From an uncultured Clostridia bacterium (GTDB lineage: Bacteria > Bacillota > Clostridia > Christensenellales > Borkfalkiaceae), in the NCBI GenBank assembly GCA_944327625.1, contig CALVHL010000012.1, forward strand, positions 1 to 54,346: DNA of 54,346 bases, read 5' to 3'. A model generated the notes under the pieces. The model made no database searches and was not told the origin of the DNA. It saw only the letters and a list, made by a program, of their open reading frames with translations. The stretch's first letter is position 1, and every line of letters begins with the position of its first letter. This document shows positions 17,118 through 26,594 of this stretch, piece by piece. A program made the position numbers and the translations under genes.

Positions 17118-20100
17118 ATGAAAAATAGCGTAATCAACAGAATATCGGTCTGCGCGGCGCTGTTGCTCATGGCGGTGGTGGCCTTTGCTTCCGCGCTCTT
17201 TCTGCTTGTCAGACCAACCCTTTCTCTTGCGGCGACGATAAAAATCGACGGCGGCGGAGCGACGGTATATGTCAGCGGCGACACGGCAGAACTCAACGCC
17301 GACGGCAGCTATACCGCCCAGGTGGGTGATACGGTCAGGATAACCGCGGTAAACGAAACGCAGATATTCAGTTCCATGAATATCTCGAACACCGACTATA
17401 CTACGCCCGTACAGACGATAGTAGTGCCTGAGGGTGGGCTTGAAATCTCCGTTGCAACCCGCACGCCCGAGGCTAAGGATAAGGGCACTTATTTCGGCAA
17501 TCCCTACATAATCGATACGGCAAACGACGTCGTCGCGCTCGCAAACATTCTGACGGCGAGCGGCGGCACGGACGAAGACTATGCGGCGTTCGGGCTTGAA
17601 AAGAGCGACGCTTCCAAGGCGGCGCTTCAAAGCGGCTATTTCCGCCTCACCGAAAATCTCGTCATAAGCAACGACGACTTCTTCGGCATAGGCGAACGCA
17701 ATTCGCCCTTCCAGGGCTGTTTCGACTTCAACGGCCATTATATCTATCTCAACATAAACAAGACGGCTTTCAAGGAAAGCGATTTCGTAAAATATAACAG
17801 TACAATGATGTGCGATATAGGCTTTTTCTCCTATATCTACGCGGCTGACGGAAAGCCCTCGCTCATAAGGGGAGCGGACGTCCGCGGAAGCATAGCCATC
17901 AAGACGGACGACAACGGAGAGAGCTGGCTTAAAAATAATTCCTTCATAATTTCGGGCGGCGGCGTTGCTGGCACAATCGGCAGTAATGTCATACTCGACG
18001 GCATTTCCTCGCAGGTATCCATCTCCGCGCAGGTTACCAAGGCGACGCTTCATCTCGGCGGCGTGTTCGGTTTCAGCTCTGCCGACGTCGAAAAATGGTC
18101 TGACGTCACCTATTCGGGACTGTACGGCAATATTTCGGGCATAACCTACGGCGCGGAAGCCGACGTATTCGTCGGCGGTCTCTGCGGCGTATTGCAGAAT
18201 GCCCGCGTCAATTCCTTCACGAGCAGCGCGCGTTCGACGACTTTCATAGCCAACTCCTACGGCTCTGCTTCGGAGGAGGCGGGCAACGCCTATGTCGGCG
18301 GGCTTGCGGGCGTAATTTATGTAGGCACTCCCGACAACGCTATGCGCCCCGGCATACCTGCCGCGCATTCTGTAACCGTCGAAAACATAACGCTAGAAAT
18401 ATACGACAAATTCCAGCTTTCCGCTGTCATTGATAACGAGGCGGATACCCATACCATAGACAGCGACGATTTCAGCACGAATTCGTCTGGCGCGGTTGCG
18501 GGCGGTCTTGTCGGCACAATGTATTGTCTCAATGCGACCAATCAGAGCAACAAAATAACCCTTTCCAACCTCAAATTCGTCAGCGAGGGCGAGGCCGAAA
18601 TAGAAGTATCGGCGCAGACGCTCGATGGCGGCAGTCGCGGCGCGGTCTATGCGGGCGGTCTCATCGGCTATATTCACACTTCAAGCGAACAGTATATCTA
18701 CTATAAGGCAAGCGAAAGGGCGACTTCGGAAGACCAGCCGCTGTATATCTTCTATTGCGGCGCACAGATAACCGCCACCCAGAACGGCGTAGGCCCTGCC
18801 TATGCGGGCGGTCTGTTCGGCTATAACGCATTCAGACTGAGGAGCGTTTCAAGCGGAACGGAGCAGATCGGCACCTATTATTTCCGCATAAGCGACACAC
18901 ACGACTTCGACGTTATGGCGGTTCAGTCCTCGCTGTCGACCAATGGCGACAAGCTCTATCCCGTAATGGCAGGCTTCTATTCTTCCCGCCTGCAACCCGG
19001 GTATACGCTCAACGAATTCCATATCGACGTGCTTTCTGGCTCTGTCACTGCCAAGAGGGAGTCGGGCTCGACAGCCGTCGGCGACGTTGCCGCGGGCGGT
19101 GTGTGCGGCGAATATAACGGCAATTCGTCGGGCAAATTTGAAAATGTATATGTTCATCTCTCCGATGCCGTTTCTATAAACGCGCTCGGCTATTCATTCG
19201 ACTCTGATTACGGTCAGGGGTTGGACGGAAATAACGTCTATGCGGGCGGCGCGGTCGGTCACATTCTCAATTTTACAAACGCGACATCTTCATATATCAG
19301 CGGAATAACCGTCGATTTCTCCCGCGTTTCGGGTGCAACGCCTGTACTCTGCGCCGTTCAGGGCGTGCAGAACTCCGTTTCGGGCAATTCCGATTATTGC
19401 ACGGAGGGCTTTGTCGGCGGCGTTTTCGGAATGTTTGAAGACAGCGTGTCGATAAATTCTCAATCTGTCGGCACGGGTATTAAGTTTATCGGTAAAACTG
19501 ACACAAAGACGCTCGTCAGGTTCTTCTCGTCAAACAACCCCAATACCGCCTCTGTCGGCGGCGCGGTCGGCGCGACGAGGAGAAAGAATTACGACTTTAA
19601 TCTAGCTTATGTAAAGGTTAGTGATGCCCACGTCGTCGGCAGGGCGTATTTCGACGGCGTGCAGGGCGGGACCGACTATGACCTGTATGCGGGCGGCGCA
19701 GTCGGCGTGCTCGGCAATGCGACTTCTTCGAGCGGTTGTCGCGCACAATATATCTACGTTTACGACAGCATTATAGAAAGTGTCGGCGAACAGAATATGC
19801 TCACTTATGCAGGCGGCGTATTCGGCGGCGCTTGGTGGAACGGAACGATAACTGCGCAGTACTGTTACAGCATAGGCAGCAGCGTAATGGCAAGCAGCGT
19901 CTCTTACAGGGCGTATGCGGCGGGTATATCGGGGCTTACGCAAAACATAGCTATATCTGATAGCGGCGTAACGGATACGACGGTATATGCAAAGGCAAAT
20001 AGCAATGCTGCTTATGCCTCGGGAATGATAGGCAGGGCAAAGAGCGGCCTTACCTTAAAGAATAACTATACTGCGGCGGTCGTAAGTGCGGACGGCAATA

Positions 20101-22949
20101 CGACCACCCGTTCGCCCGTCGTTTCTGCCGTCGATTCAGGACTTAAATCAAGTTGTCAGAATAACTATTACGTTGCTCCCAATATAGGCTCAATTCAGAA
20201 TGCTTACGGCGGCACGCCGATATTCGACAATGCTTCAACTACGCTTTCGGTGGCGTTAAACGGCAGTATATCGGCCAATCTGCCCTCGGGCGCAAGCATT
20301 TCGGTTGCCGACAGCACCATTGCAACCGTGTCTGGCAGCACGATAACGGGAATAAATGCGGGCGTCACGGTAGCAACCGTTTACGTAACTATTGACGGGC
20401 AGAACTATGCTCTGGCATCCGTTACCGTAACCGTCGCAAATGCTTCGGCTTCGGCGGTGAATGATATCGTCCTCAAAAACGAAAGCGGAAATGTAATAGA
20501 CAGTACAAATACCACAGAATATACTGTGGAGGGAAAGCTTCAATATCTCGTCATTCACGTCGGCGACAGTAATACTCAGGAGCTATACATAACTCCTTCG
20601 TCGGAAAATTTCGGCGTTCTCGTCGACTTCTATGACCTCAGCAGCGTTACAAGCAGCGGCATAGACGCATTTAAAAATACTGCTCAATGGGGTACGGCTA
20701 CGAACGCGTCTGCATTCAACGGCAGGGCGACAATACGCATAGCAGGCGTAACGGGGCAGGGTACGGAAGTCTCCGTCGTTCCCTCGGTGGTGCTCCGTCA
20801 GCGCACGGTGATAGGTATAAATATAGGCAATAACTATGTTGTTGCTGAAATACTGCCAAACAGCGTGGAGGGGCTTTCGGTCGTTGCCAGCGACGATACC
20901 CCCGCAATGGGCGGAAGCGGCACGGCTGACGATCCGTTCATCTATGCGGCGGGCGATACTGCAAGGTTTGACGCGGCCATAGACTACGAAAATGATTTCT
21001 ATGCCTATATGGTAGAGGTTTCCTTCTACGGCGGCGAAGCTGTTGAAGGCAGCGTTGGTAGCTTAAGCGTTATGACAAACGGCACGGTCGTAATAGGAAG
21101 CAACATTACTGCAGGCAGCAAATATCAGGTGACCTGTACGCTCAATGACGGCACGCCCACAACGACGGACGAGGCGAAAAGCTATACTTTCTATATTCTC
21201 GTCTCCAAGAAGATAGACCTCAGCTATTCGCTCAGCGGCACGATAATCGACCAGGCAAAAACCGACCGACTTGCCGTGACGGGTGCAGACTATACCTTTA
21301 CCGCAACGCCTCAGCCGGGGTATGGGTTAAGCCCCGAGGTTGAGATAGCCGTCGGAACGACGACTACTTATAAATTCGGTACGCTTGAAACGGCGGACGG
21401 AAGCAACTATTCCGTCACGCTTACAGGCAATTATACTGTCACCTATTCGGTAGACAACGGTACTTATACATTCACCTTGCCCAGCGATTTCATGCAGGGC
21501 ATAACGCAGTCAACGGTAATTACCGTATCATTCCCCAAGGTATATACCGTGCTTTTCACCAATGAAAAGGGCAGCGATGCCGACGGCAGTCGTTACTACT
21601 CGGTCATAGTCATGTCGGGTAAGAGCATTGCAGAGCTGTATAGCGAAGGTTATTTCGTCGGCTTTGAAAGCTGGCAGGCGGGATTAGAGGCGTTCGGCTT
21701 CCGCAAAGGCGGTTTCTATCTTTCGGAAGACGCCGCGTCGATAAGCTCTTACGGCGATTCGTTCGCGGATATGTGCCAATCAACAGGCTCTATGATGGTC
21801 AACGGCGCAGTCAACTTCTATTTAAGGTGGCAGTACACCGTAACCACCGAATTGCCCGACGGAGTAGAGCTTCGCTCCTCGTTGCCCGTAAGCTCGGTTG
21901 ACGGCAATCTCGTTCCCATCAACGACAGAAAGGGCTTCGGTTTTGAAATAGTTACTCCGCTCGGCTGGGTTGGTTCGCCCCGCTACGACGTATATATTAT
22001 GCCCCAAAGCGGTACACCCGTAAATATAACTTCGTCGTTCAGCGGTACGCTCATAGATACCTACGTAATCTCTGCCGATACGCTTTCCGCCCTTGCCGCG
22101 CAATACGCAAGCGGGCACATATATGTCGTTGTATATGCCGACAGCCTGACATTCTCGGCGGGCGACGGCGCTGACGCGTCGGTCGGCAACGAAATTTACA
22201 GCGACGGCATATTTACGCTCACATATTCCGTTAACTATGCCGCAAACACGACACTTGCCGAGGTCTCTCTCTCGCTTAGCAGCGAGCTTCCGAAAGGAAC
22301 GCTCATCGCGCTGTATTATTCGGCGGACGGCATTGCAACGTGGGCGGGCAGCACGACGTGTACAGCCTCTGTAAGCAGCATAACGCTCAACAATCTTTTG
22401 GGGTTCGACGGGAATTCGCTTAACCGCAAATCGGGCGCGGCGACAGAGATATTCAACTTTGTCATAACCCTGCCCGACAACGCCCGCGCGTTCGGCGACA
22501 GCACAGCTACAATATCGGTATCTTCGCAATACTACCGCTTCAGCGGAACTGTCGTCACTTACAATTCCGAAGCGGTCGTGCTCGACGATGCAGCATATTT
22601 TACCAATAATTCAACAAATTTCATTGCATATCCCGCAGTTATTTATCAAATAGGTATAGACAGTACGCAAAATCAGGTGTATAATAAAGTAACTGGTGAT
22701 TATGTTGAGGGCGTAACCGACTTACGCCATCTGAACAGTTACTATGTATGGGAAATCGTCAAAAATGGCGGCGAAACAAGTTCGCCCGTCAGCGGATTGA
22801 CGCCCGTGCTCGAAACGACGGTTGCGTGGTACTATTCTGCCGAAACTCCGCTACCTCAGCTTGAGGGGTATACAGTAAGGCTTTTGCGCACGACCACGTC
22901 GATGACGCCTTCCGCGGGCTCCGTGCTCGACGAATTCCCGAAAAATTAA
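17118..22949 (+). CDS. Giant secreted GLUG-type beta-helix protein
   Basis: A 1943-residue exported protein. The signal segment (about 11-32) ends in a likely signal peptidase site near SLAAT. Between about residues 280 and 975 there are roughly fifteen copies of an (A/V)GG(L/V/A)xG motif (for example YAGGLIGYI and VGGAVGATRR), the GLUG-type repeat of adhesin beta-helices. A BIG2-like Ig domain follows (about 1048-1110: SVADSTIATVSGSTITGINA), then about 800 residues of further beta-rich domains. There is no sortase motif, no C-terminal membrane segment and no cell-wall-binding repeat, so retention at the surface is unexplained unless it binds the fibre. It begins 15 bases after the previous gene, behind AGGTGA. 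Probably an adhesin; function inferred. Confidence 0.7.
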   Translation: MKNSVINRISVCAALLLMAVVAFASALFLLVRPTLSLAATIKIDGGGATVYVSGDTAELNADGSYTAQVGDTVRITAVNETQIFSSMNISNTDYTTPVQTIVVPEGGLEISVATRTPEAKDKGTYFGNPYIIDTANDVVALANILTASGGTDEDYAAFGLEKSDASKAALQSGYFRLTENLVISNDDFFGIGERNSPFQGCFDFNGHYIYLNINKTAFKESDFVKYNSTMMCDIGFFSYIYAADGKPSLIRGADVRGSIAIKTDDNGESWLKNNSFIISGGGVAGTIGSNVILDGISSQVSISAQVTKATLHLGGVFGFSSADVEKWSDVTYSGLYGNISGITYGAEADVFVGGLCGVLQNARVNSFTSSARSTTFIANSYGSASEEAGNAYVGGLAGVIYVGTPDNAMRPGIPAAHSVTVENITLEIYDKFQLSAVIDNEADTHTIDSDDFSTNSSGAVAGGLVGTMYCLNATNQSNKITLSNLKFVSEGEAEIEVSAQTLDGGSRGAVYAGGLIGYIHTSSEQYIYYKASERATSEDQPLYIFYCGAQITATQNGVGPAYAGGLFGYNAFRLRSVSSGTEQIGTYYFRISDTHDFDVMAVQSSLSTNGDKLYPVMAGFYSSRLQPGYTLNEFHIDVLSGSVTAKRESGSTAVGDVAAGGVCGEYNGNSSGKFENVYVHLSDAVSINALGYSFDSDYGQGLDGNNVYAGGAVGHILNFTNATSSYISGITVDFSRVSGATPVLCAVQGVQNSVSGNSDYCTEGFVGGVFGMFEDSVSINSQSVGTGIKFIGKTDTKTLVRFFSSNNPNTASVGGAVGATRRKNYDFNLAYVKVSDAHVVGRAYFDGVQGGTDYDLYAGGAVGVLGNATSSSGCRAQYIYVYDSIIESVGEQNMLTYAGGVFGGAWWNGTITAQYCYSIGSSVMASSVSYRAYAAGISGLTQNIAISDSGVTDTTVYAKANSNAAYASGMIGRAKSGLTLKNNYTAAVVSADGNTTTRSPVVSAVDSGLKSSCQNNYYVAPNIGSIQNAYGGTPIFDNASTTLSVALNGSISANLPSGASISVADSTIATVSGSTITGINAGVTVATVYVTIDGQNYALASVTVTVANASASAVNDIVLKNESGNVIDSTNTTEYTVEGKLQYLVIHVGDSNTQELYITPSSENFGVLVDFYDLSSVTSSGIDAFKNTAQWGTATNASAFNGRATIRIAGVTGQGTEVSVVPSVVLRQRTVIGINIGNNYVVAEILPNSVEGLSVVASDDTPAMGGSGTADDPFIYAAGDTARFDAAIDYENDFYAYMVEVSFYGGEAVEGSVGSLSVMTNGTVVIGSNITAGSKYQVTCTLNDGTPTTTDEAKSYTFYILVSKKIDLSYSLSGTIIDQAKTDRLAVTGADYTFTATPQPGYGLSPEVEIAVGTTTTYKFGTLETADGSNYSVTLTGNYTVTYSVDNGTYTFTLPSDFMQGITQSTVITVSFPKVYTVLFTNEKGSDADGSRYYSVIVMSGKSIAELYSEGYFVGFESWQAGLEAFGFRKGGFYLSEDAASISSYGDSFADMCQSTGSMMVNGAVNFYLRWQYTVTTELPDGVELRSSLPVSSVDGNLVPINDRKGFGFEIVTPLGWVGSPRYDVYIMPQSGTPVNITSSFSGTLIDTYVISADTLSALAAQYASGHIYVVVYADSLTFSAGDGADASVGNEIYSDGIFTLTYSVNYAANTTLAEVSLSLSSELPKGTLIALYYSADGIATWAGSTTCTASVSSITLNNLLGFDGNSLNRKSGAATEIFNFVITLPDNARAFGDSTATISVSSQYYRFSGTVVTYNSEAVVLDDAAYFTNNSTNFIAYPAVIYQIGIDSTQNQVYNKVTGDYVEGVTDLRHLNSYYVWEIVKNGGETSSPVSGLTPVLETTVAWYYSAETPLPQLEGYTVRLLRTTTSMTPSAGSVLDEFPKN

Positions 22950-22976
22950 GATTATGAAGGGGGAAAGTATTGCCGT

Positions 22977-24737
22977 ATGATGCTTGCAATAAACTTTCTG
23001 GAATGGAGTACTGAATATAAAATTGCCCTGCTGTGCCTCGGTGCGGCGGCGGTCGTGCTCATCGTAGTGTCGCTCATACTTCTCGGCGCGTCCAAGCGCA
23101 AGAACCGCAGACAGAACCAAGCCGATACAGCCGACGAGGGTAAAGCCCTTGCGGAAGTATTGGAAGCTCAGCAGGCGGCCGCCGTAGGGCAACCCGATCT
23201 TGCCGAAGCCGCAGACGAGGGTGCAGAGGCGGTCGAAGAACCCGCCGAACCCGCTCAAACGGTTGAGGAGGTCGCCGAGGTTGAAGAACCCGCCGAGCCC
23301 GCCGAGACGGTCGAGGAGGTTGCCGAGGTGGAAGAACCCGCCGAACCCGCCGAAACTGTCGAGGAAGTCGCCGAGGTGGAAGAACCCGCCGAACCCGCTC
23401 AAACGTTCGAGGAGGTTGCCGAAGTCGAAGAACCCGCCGAACCCGCTGAGACGGTCGAGGAGGTTGCCGAAGTCGAAGAACCCGCCGAACCCGCTGAGAC
23501 GGTCGAGGAGGTTGCCGAGGTGGAAGAACCCGCCGAACCCGCCGAAACTGTCGAGGAGGTTGCCGAGGTCGAAGAACCCGCCGAACCCGCTCAAACGTTC
23601 GAGGAGGTTGCCGAAGTCGAAGAACCCGCCGAACCCGCTGAGACGGTCGAGGAGGTTGCCGAAGTCGAAGAACCCGCCGAACCCGCTGAGACGGTCGAGG
23701 AAGTCGCCGAGGCCGAAAAACCCGCCGAACCCGTTGAAGCCGCAGAGGAAATCGCGGCTGTCGCCGCAGTCGCAGTCGAGGAAGAAGACGAGGACGAAGA
23801 CGACGGCAACGACGTCTTTACCGACGAGGAGGAAGACGACGGAGAAGATTCGACCGAAATCGACGGCATAAAGGTATTTTTCCGCTATCAGTACAGCTTT
23901 ATGGCAAGGTTAATTCAGTCCTCTGCGGAAATTCAGGGGCGCTATGGCGATATATGTAACTATGTTGCAAGCTATTCCAGGGTAAAGACCAACATAAGCT
24001 GGAAGCAGGAGAGGATATATTCGGGGCGCAAGACGCTCGCAATGCTACTCTTTAAGGGCAAAAAGCTGTGCGTATCTCTCGCGCTCAATCCTGCGGATTA
24101 TGCCGAAAGCAAGTACGGCGTTATAGACCTCTCGGAGGTCAAGCGCTTTGAAAAGACGCCCGTTCTGTTGAAGCTGACTTCGGCAAGAAAGGTCAGATAT
24201 GCAAAGGAACTGCTCGCCGTTGTTTTTGCAGGTGAGGGACTGACGCAGGGAGATATCCCCGTCGACGATTATTCCCAGCCGTACAGGACGACGGAAGAGC
24301 TTATCAACGACGGACTTGTAAAGCTCCTGTCCAATAAGGATAAGGTACATTCCTCCGAAATGGACGAACAGATTTCCATAGAACAGATGATAAGGGAGCG
24401 CGTAACGCTCAAAGAGGCTCAGCTCATGCTGACCGACGAGATAGCCGAAAAGGTCTATAAGGAGAGCGTTGACGAGCAGCCCGTCGAAAAGCAGTCGGTT
24501 GCCCGCTCGCTGAGGGGCGAAATAAATATCGACACGCTGTCGGATAATTTCAGGGCGCACGACGTCATCACGCTCAAACTTCTCAAAGAGAAGAAGCTCG
24601 TGCCCGAAAAGGTGCTCTACATAAAGATACTTGCAAGGGGTACGCTCGACAAACCTCTCGAAATAGTTGCAAACGACTTTTCGCTCAACGCCGTCAAGAT
24701 GATACTTCTCACGGGCGGCAAGATACACAGGGTATAA
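22977..24737 (+). CDS. Membrane protein with Glu/Pro repeat and C-terminal uL15-like domain
   Basis: A 586-residue protein. One membrane segment (about 15-38) is followed by a basic stop-transfer stretch (SKRKNRR). About ten 16-residue repeats (VEEVAEVEEPAEPAET and variants, about 85-254), a very acidic linker and two folded regions follow. The first folded region (about 295-415) is of unknown family. The last 75 residues (from about 513: INIDTLSDNFRAHDVITLKL, then YIKILARGTLDKPL, then NDFSLNAVKMILLTGGK) match the C-terminal part of ribosomal protein uL15. The ATG at 22977 is preceded by AAGGGGG at a long spacing. Last gene before the operon terminator. The soluble part is probably cytoplasmic by the positive-inside rule. 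Role unknown. Confidence 0.7.
   Translation: MMLAINFLEWSTEYKIALLCLGAAAVVLIVVSLILLGASKRKNRRQNQADTADEGKALAEVLEAQQAAAVGQPDLAEAADEGAEAVEEPAEPAQTVEEVAEVEEPAEPAETVEEVAEVEEPAEPAETVEEVAEVEEPAEPAQTFEEVAEVEEPAEPAETVEEVAEVEEPAEPAETVEEVAEVEEPAEPAETVEEVAEVEEPAEPAQTFEEVAEVEEPAEPAETVEEVAEVEEPAEPAETVEEVAEAEKPAEPVEAAEEIAAVAAVAVEEEDEDEDDGNDVFTDEEEDDGEDSTEIDGIKVFFRYQYSFMARLIQSSAEIQGRYGDICNYVASYSRVKTNISWKQERIYSGRKTLAMLLFKGKKLCVSLALNPADYAESKYGVIDLSEVKRFEKTPVLLKLTSARKVRYAKELLAVVFAGEGLTQGDIPVDDYSQPYRTTEELINDGLVKLLSNKDKVHSSEMDEQISIEQMIRERVTLKEAQLMLTDEIAEKVYKESVDEQPVEKQSVARSLRGEINIDTLSDNFRAHDVITLKLLKEKKLVPEKVLYIKILARGTLDKPLEIVANDFSLNAVKMILLTGGKIHRV
23233..23740 (+). repeat. In-frame 48-bp tandem repeat, about ten units
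   Basis: Each unit encodes 16 residues, VEEVAEVEEPAEPA followed by ET or QT. The pattern shows a higher-order block of four units: the variant starting with Phe recurs after 192 bases (tcaaacgttcgaggag at 23398 and 23590), with nearly identical DNA around it. This points to a recent in-frame block duplication and probable length variation between strains. Confidence 0.9.
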
Positions 24738-24748
24738 AAACGCATTGC

Positions 24749-24785
24749 GGCGCGCGCCGAACTTCGGCGCGCGCCCTCTTTTTCG
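24749..24785 (+). terminator. Terminator of the TasA/SipW-like operon
   Basis: A 12-bp perfect GC stem (24749-24760 with 24764-24775), three-base loop, followed by CTCTTTTTC. It lies 12 bases after the last gene of the operon. Confidence 0.9.
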
Positions 24786-24909
24786 ATATCCGCGCAAAAG
24801 TAAAGGCGGCATTTTGGTGAATATCTATTAACCGCAATGTACAATTTCACAATATTTTGTGCAAATTTATTCAATGCGGCAAATAAATATAAATATTATC
24901 GAAAAACAC

Positions 24910-24938
24910 TTGCGTTTAGCGGGTGGTGGTGATATATT
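24910..24938 (+). promoter_or_regulatory. Possible promoter of the amino-acid importer
   Basis: TTGCGT (24910-24915) and TATATT (24933-24938) at 17-base spacing. The region 24786-24909 also holds two AT-rich boxes resembling half-conserved ARG boxes (24818-24831 and 24862-24875). Both assignments are tentative. Confidence 0.35.
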
Positions 24939-24977
24939 ATACCTTGACAATATAAATAAGAGGTAAAAAAAGAAGAA

Positions 24978-25832
24978 ATGAAAAAGATCTTAGCAACCGT
25001 TGCAGCCGTTGCGCTCACCGCAACCGCGGCAGTATCTTTCGCAGCTTGCGGAAGCGATAAGCTTGTCGTATATACCGAAGCAGGCTTTGCGCCCTTTGAA
25101 TATCTTTCTAATGGCAATATTGTCGGCGTAGACGTAGACATAATGAACAAGGTCGGCGAAAAGCTCGACAAGAAAGTCGTATTTGAAAACGCCAACTTCG
25201 ACGTCATCATCGATACCGTAGCAGAGGGTAAACTTACTAACGTCGGCGCGGCAGGCCTTTCCATTACGGAGGCACGCAAGGAAAAGGTAGATTTCTCCAT
25301 CCCCTACTACACGGCTTCGCTGTATGTAATCTATAAGGTCGGCGACGACAGCGCTCCCGTAGTCAGCGAGAGCGGCGCAAACGGCTCCGTTATCTATTGG
25401 GATTCGCTTGCAGGCATGAAGATAGGCATACAGAGCGGCACTACCGCAGACCTGTTCCTCAGCGACGAGCTTGCAGAAGGCGGTTCGCTTGCAGGTACGG
25501 GCGCGGCAAGGACGGCGTTCACCTCGCTCAGCGTGGCTGTAAACGACATCGGCCTCGGCTCTAACGTCGTAATCATCGACGAACTTCCCGCAAAGACCTT
25601 GGTTGCCAACAACGACGGTCTTGCCTGCCTGCCCCTTTACTATAAGGGCGATACGGTAGAGGAAGACGAAGCAGCCGTTGACGAGTACGCAATCGCAGTG
25701 ACCAAGGGCGAGACCGAACTTCTCAATGCAATCAACGAAGTATTGCAGGAGCTTCTCGACACCAAGGACGCTGACGGCAACAACGGCGTTCAGCAGCTCG
25801 TCATGAAGCATCTCAACTTAGCTACCGCATAA
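24978..25832 (+). CDS. Amino-acid ABC transporter substrate-binding lipoprotein
   Basis: A 284-residue member of the solute-binding protein family 3 (SBP_bac_3). The signal peptide ends in lipobox FAAC, making Cys24 the lipidated residue. The mature protein begins with LVVYTEAGFAPFEYLSNGNI and contains VGVDVDIMNKVGEKL and GLSITEARKEKVDFSIPYY, all standard for polar amino-acid binding proteins. A somewhat unusual loop (about 118-135) separates the lobes. It delivers its ligand to the permease and ATPase encoded just downstream. A hairpin between this gene and the permease probably keeps binding protein in excess. The exact amino acid cannot be read from the sequence. Confidence 0.92.
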   Translation: MKKILATVAAVALTATAAVSFAACGSDKLVVYTEAGFAPFEYLSNGNIVGVDVDIMNKVGEKLDKKVVFENANFDVIIDTVAEGKLTNVGAAGLSITEARKEKVDFSIPYYTASLYVIYKVGDDSAPVVSESGANGSVIYWDSLAGMKIGIQSGTTADLFLSDELAEGGSLAGTGAARTAFTSLSVAVNDIGLGSNVVIIDELPAKTLVANNDGLACLPLYYKGDTVEEDEAAVDEYAIAVTKGETELLNAINEVLQELLDTKDADGNNGVQQLVMKHLNLATA

Positions 25833-25850
25833 TAATTTTGTAATAAATAG

Positions 25851-25876
25851 GGCTGCCACTATTTGCGGCAGCCTTT
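25851..25876 (+). terminator. Attenuating hairpin between binding protein and permease
   Basis: ggctgcc (25851-25857) pairs with ggcagcc (25867-25873), followed by only three T residues and then TATATT. It is likely a leaky terminator that lowers expression of the permease and ATPase relative to the binding protein. Confidence 0.6.
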
Positions 25877-25892
25877 ATATTAAGGAGAAATC

Positions 25893-26594
25893 GTGTTTGA
25901 AGATTTAGGAAAAATTCTGACCAGCTCGGAATATATGGGCTATATCTGGCAGGGCTTCGGCACAACCTTGTTGGTTACGCTTATTGCCGTGCTCATAGGC
26001 CTCGTGCTCGGTTTTATAGTCGCAATAATCAAGATCGCCGCGCTCAACAGCAAGTGGATGAAGATACCTGCATTTATCTGCAGCATATATACGACCGTCA
26101 TCCGCGGTACTCCCGTGGCGCTGCAATTGTTCCTCATGGTATTTTCCATACTTGCGTTCCCCGGCTTCAAACCCGTTGCCGCAATACTCACGTTCGGCAT
26201 CAACTCCGGCGCGTACGTCTCGGAAAATATCCGTGCGGGAATTATGTCCGTCGATAAGGGCCAGATGGAGGCGGGGCGTTCGCTCGGTATTCCCTGGACT
26301 TACACGATGGTCAAGATAATTTTCCCCCAGGCGATAAAAAACGTCGTGCCCGCAATAGGCAACGAAATGATTTCTCTCTTGAAGGAAACTTCCATAATAG
26401 GCTGGGTAGGCAGTACCGTCGGTACGCTTACCTTCGACCTCAATGCCGCGTCGGGCATAATCGCGCTCGGGTTGGGCGGCGCATATCTCGCGCCCTCGAT
26501 AATCGTCGGGTGCTTCTATCTCGTCGTGGTGTATGCAATGGTATTGCTCATAAAATTAGTCGAGGGGAGGTTGCGTAAAAGTGATCGCCGTTAA
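25893..26594 (+). CDS. Polar amino-acid ABC transporter permease
   Basis: A 233-residue permease of the HisMQ/GlnP family with about five membrane segments. It opens with [20 protein letters not shown], has the [13 protein letters not shown] motif near residue 70 and the EAA loop ([20 protein letters not shown]) near 128 that contacts the ATPase. It starts with GTG at 25893, six bases after AAGGAG (25882-25887). It sits between its binding protein and its ATPase and overlaps the ATPase gene by 14 bases. Secure call; substrate unspecified polar amino acid. Confidence 0.93.
   Translation: MFEDLGKILTSSEYMGYIWQGFGTTLLVTLIAVLIGLVLGFIVAIIKIAALNSKWMKIPAFICSIYTTVIRGTPVALQLFLMVFSILAFPGFKPVAAILTFGINSGAYVSENIRAGIMSVDKGQMEAGRSLGIPWTYTMVKIIFPQAIKNVVPAIGNEMISLLKETSIIGWVGSTVGTLTFDLNAASGIIALGLGGAYLAPSIIVGCFYLVVVYAMVLLIKLVEGRLRKSDRR

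Noticed and set aside
16653-18368. Minus-strand open frame of 571 codons
   Set aside because: It spans the junction of two well-supported plus-strand genes with good ribosome binding sites and has an Arg-rich, domain-free translation.
22851-23594. Minus-strand frame encoding a Gly/Phe-rich repeat protein
   Set aside because: The Gly/Phe repeats are the reverse reading of the Glu/Pro repeat of the plus-strand gene, which has a membrane helix and conserved C-terminal domain.
23233-23740. CRISPR-like array
   Set aside because: The regular 48-bp repeats are contiguous, in frame and coding, with no unique spacers and no cas genes.
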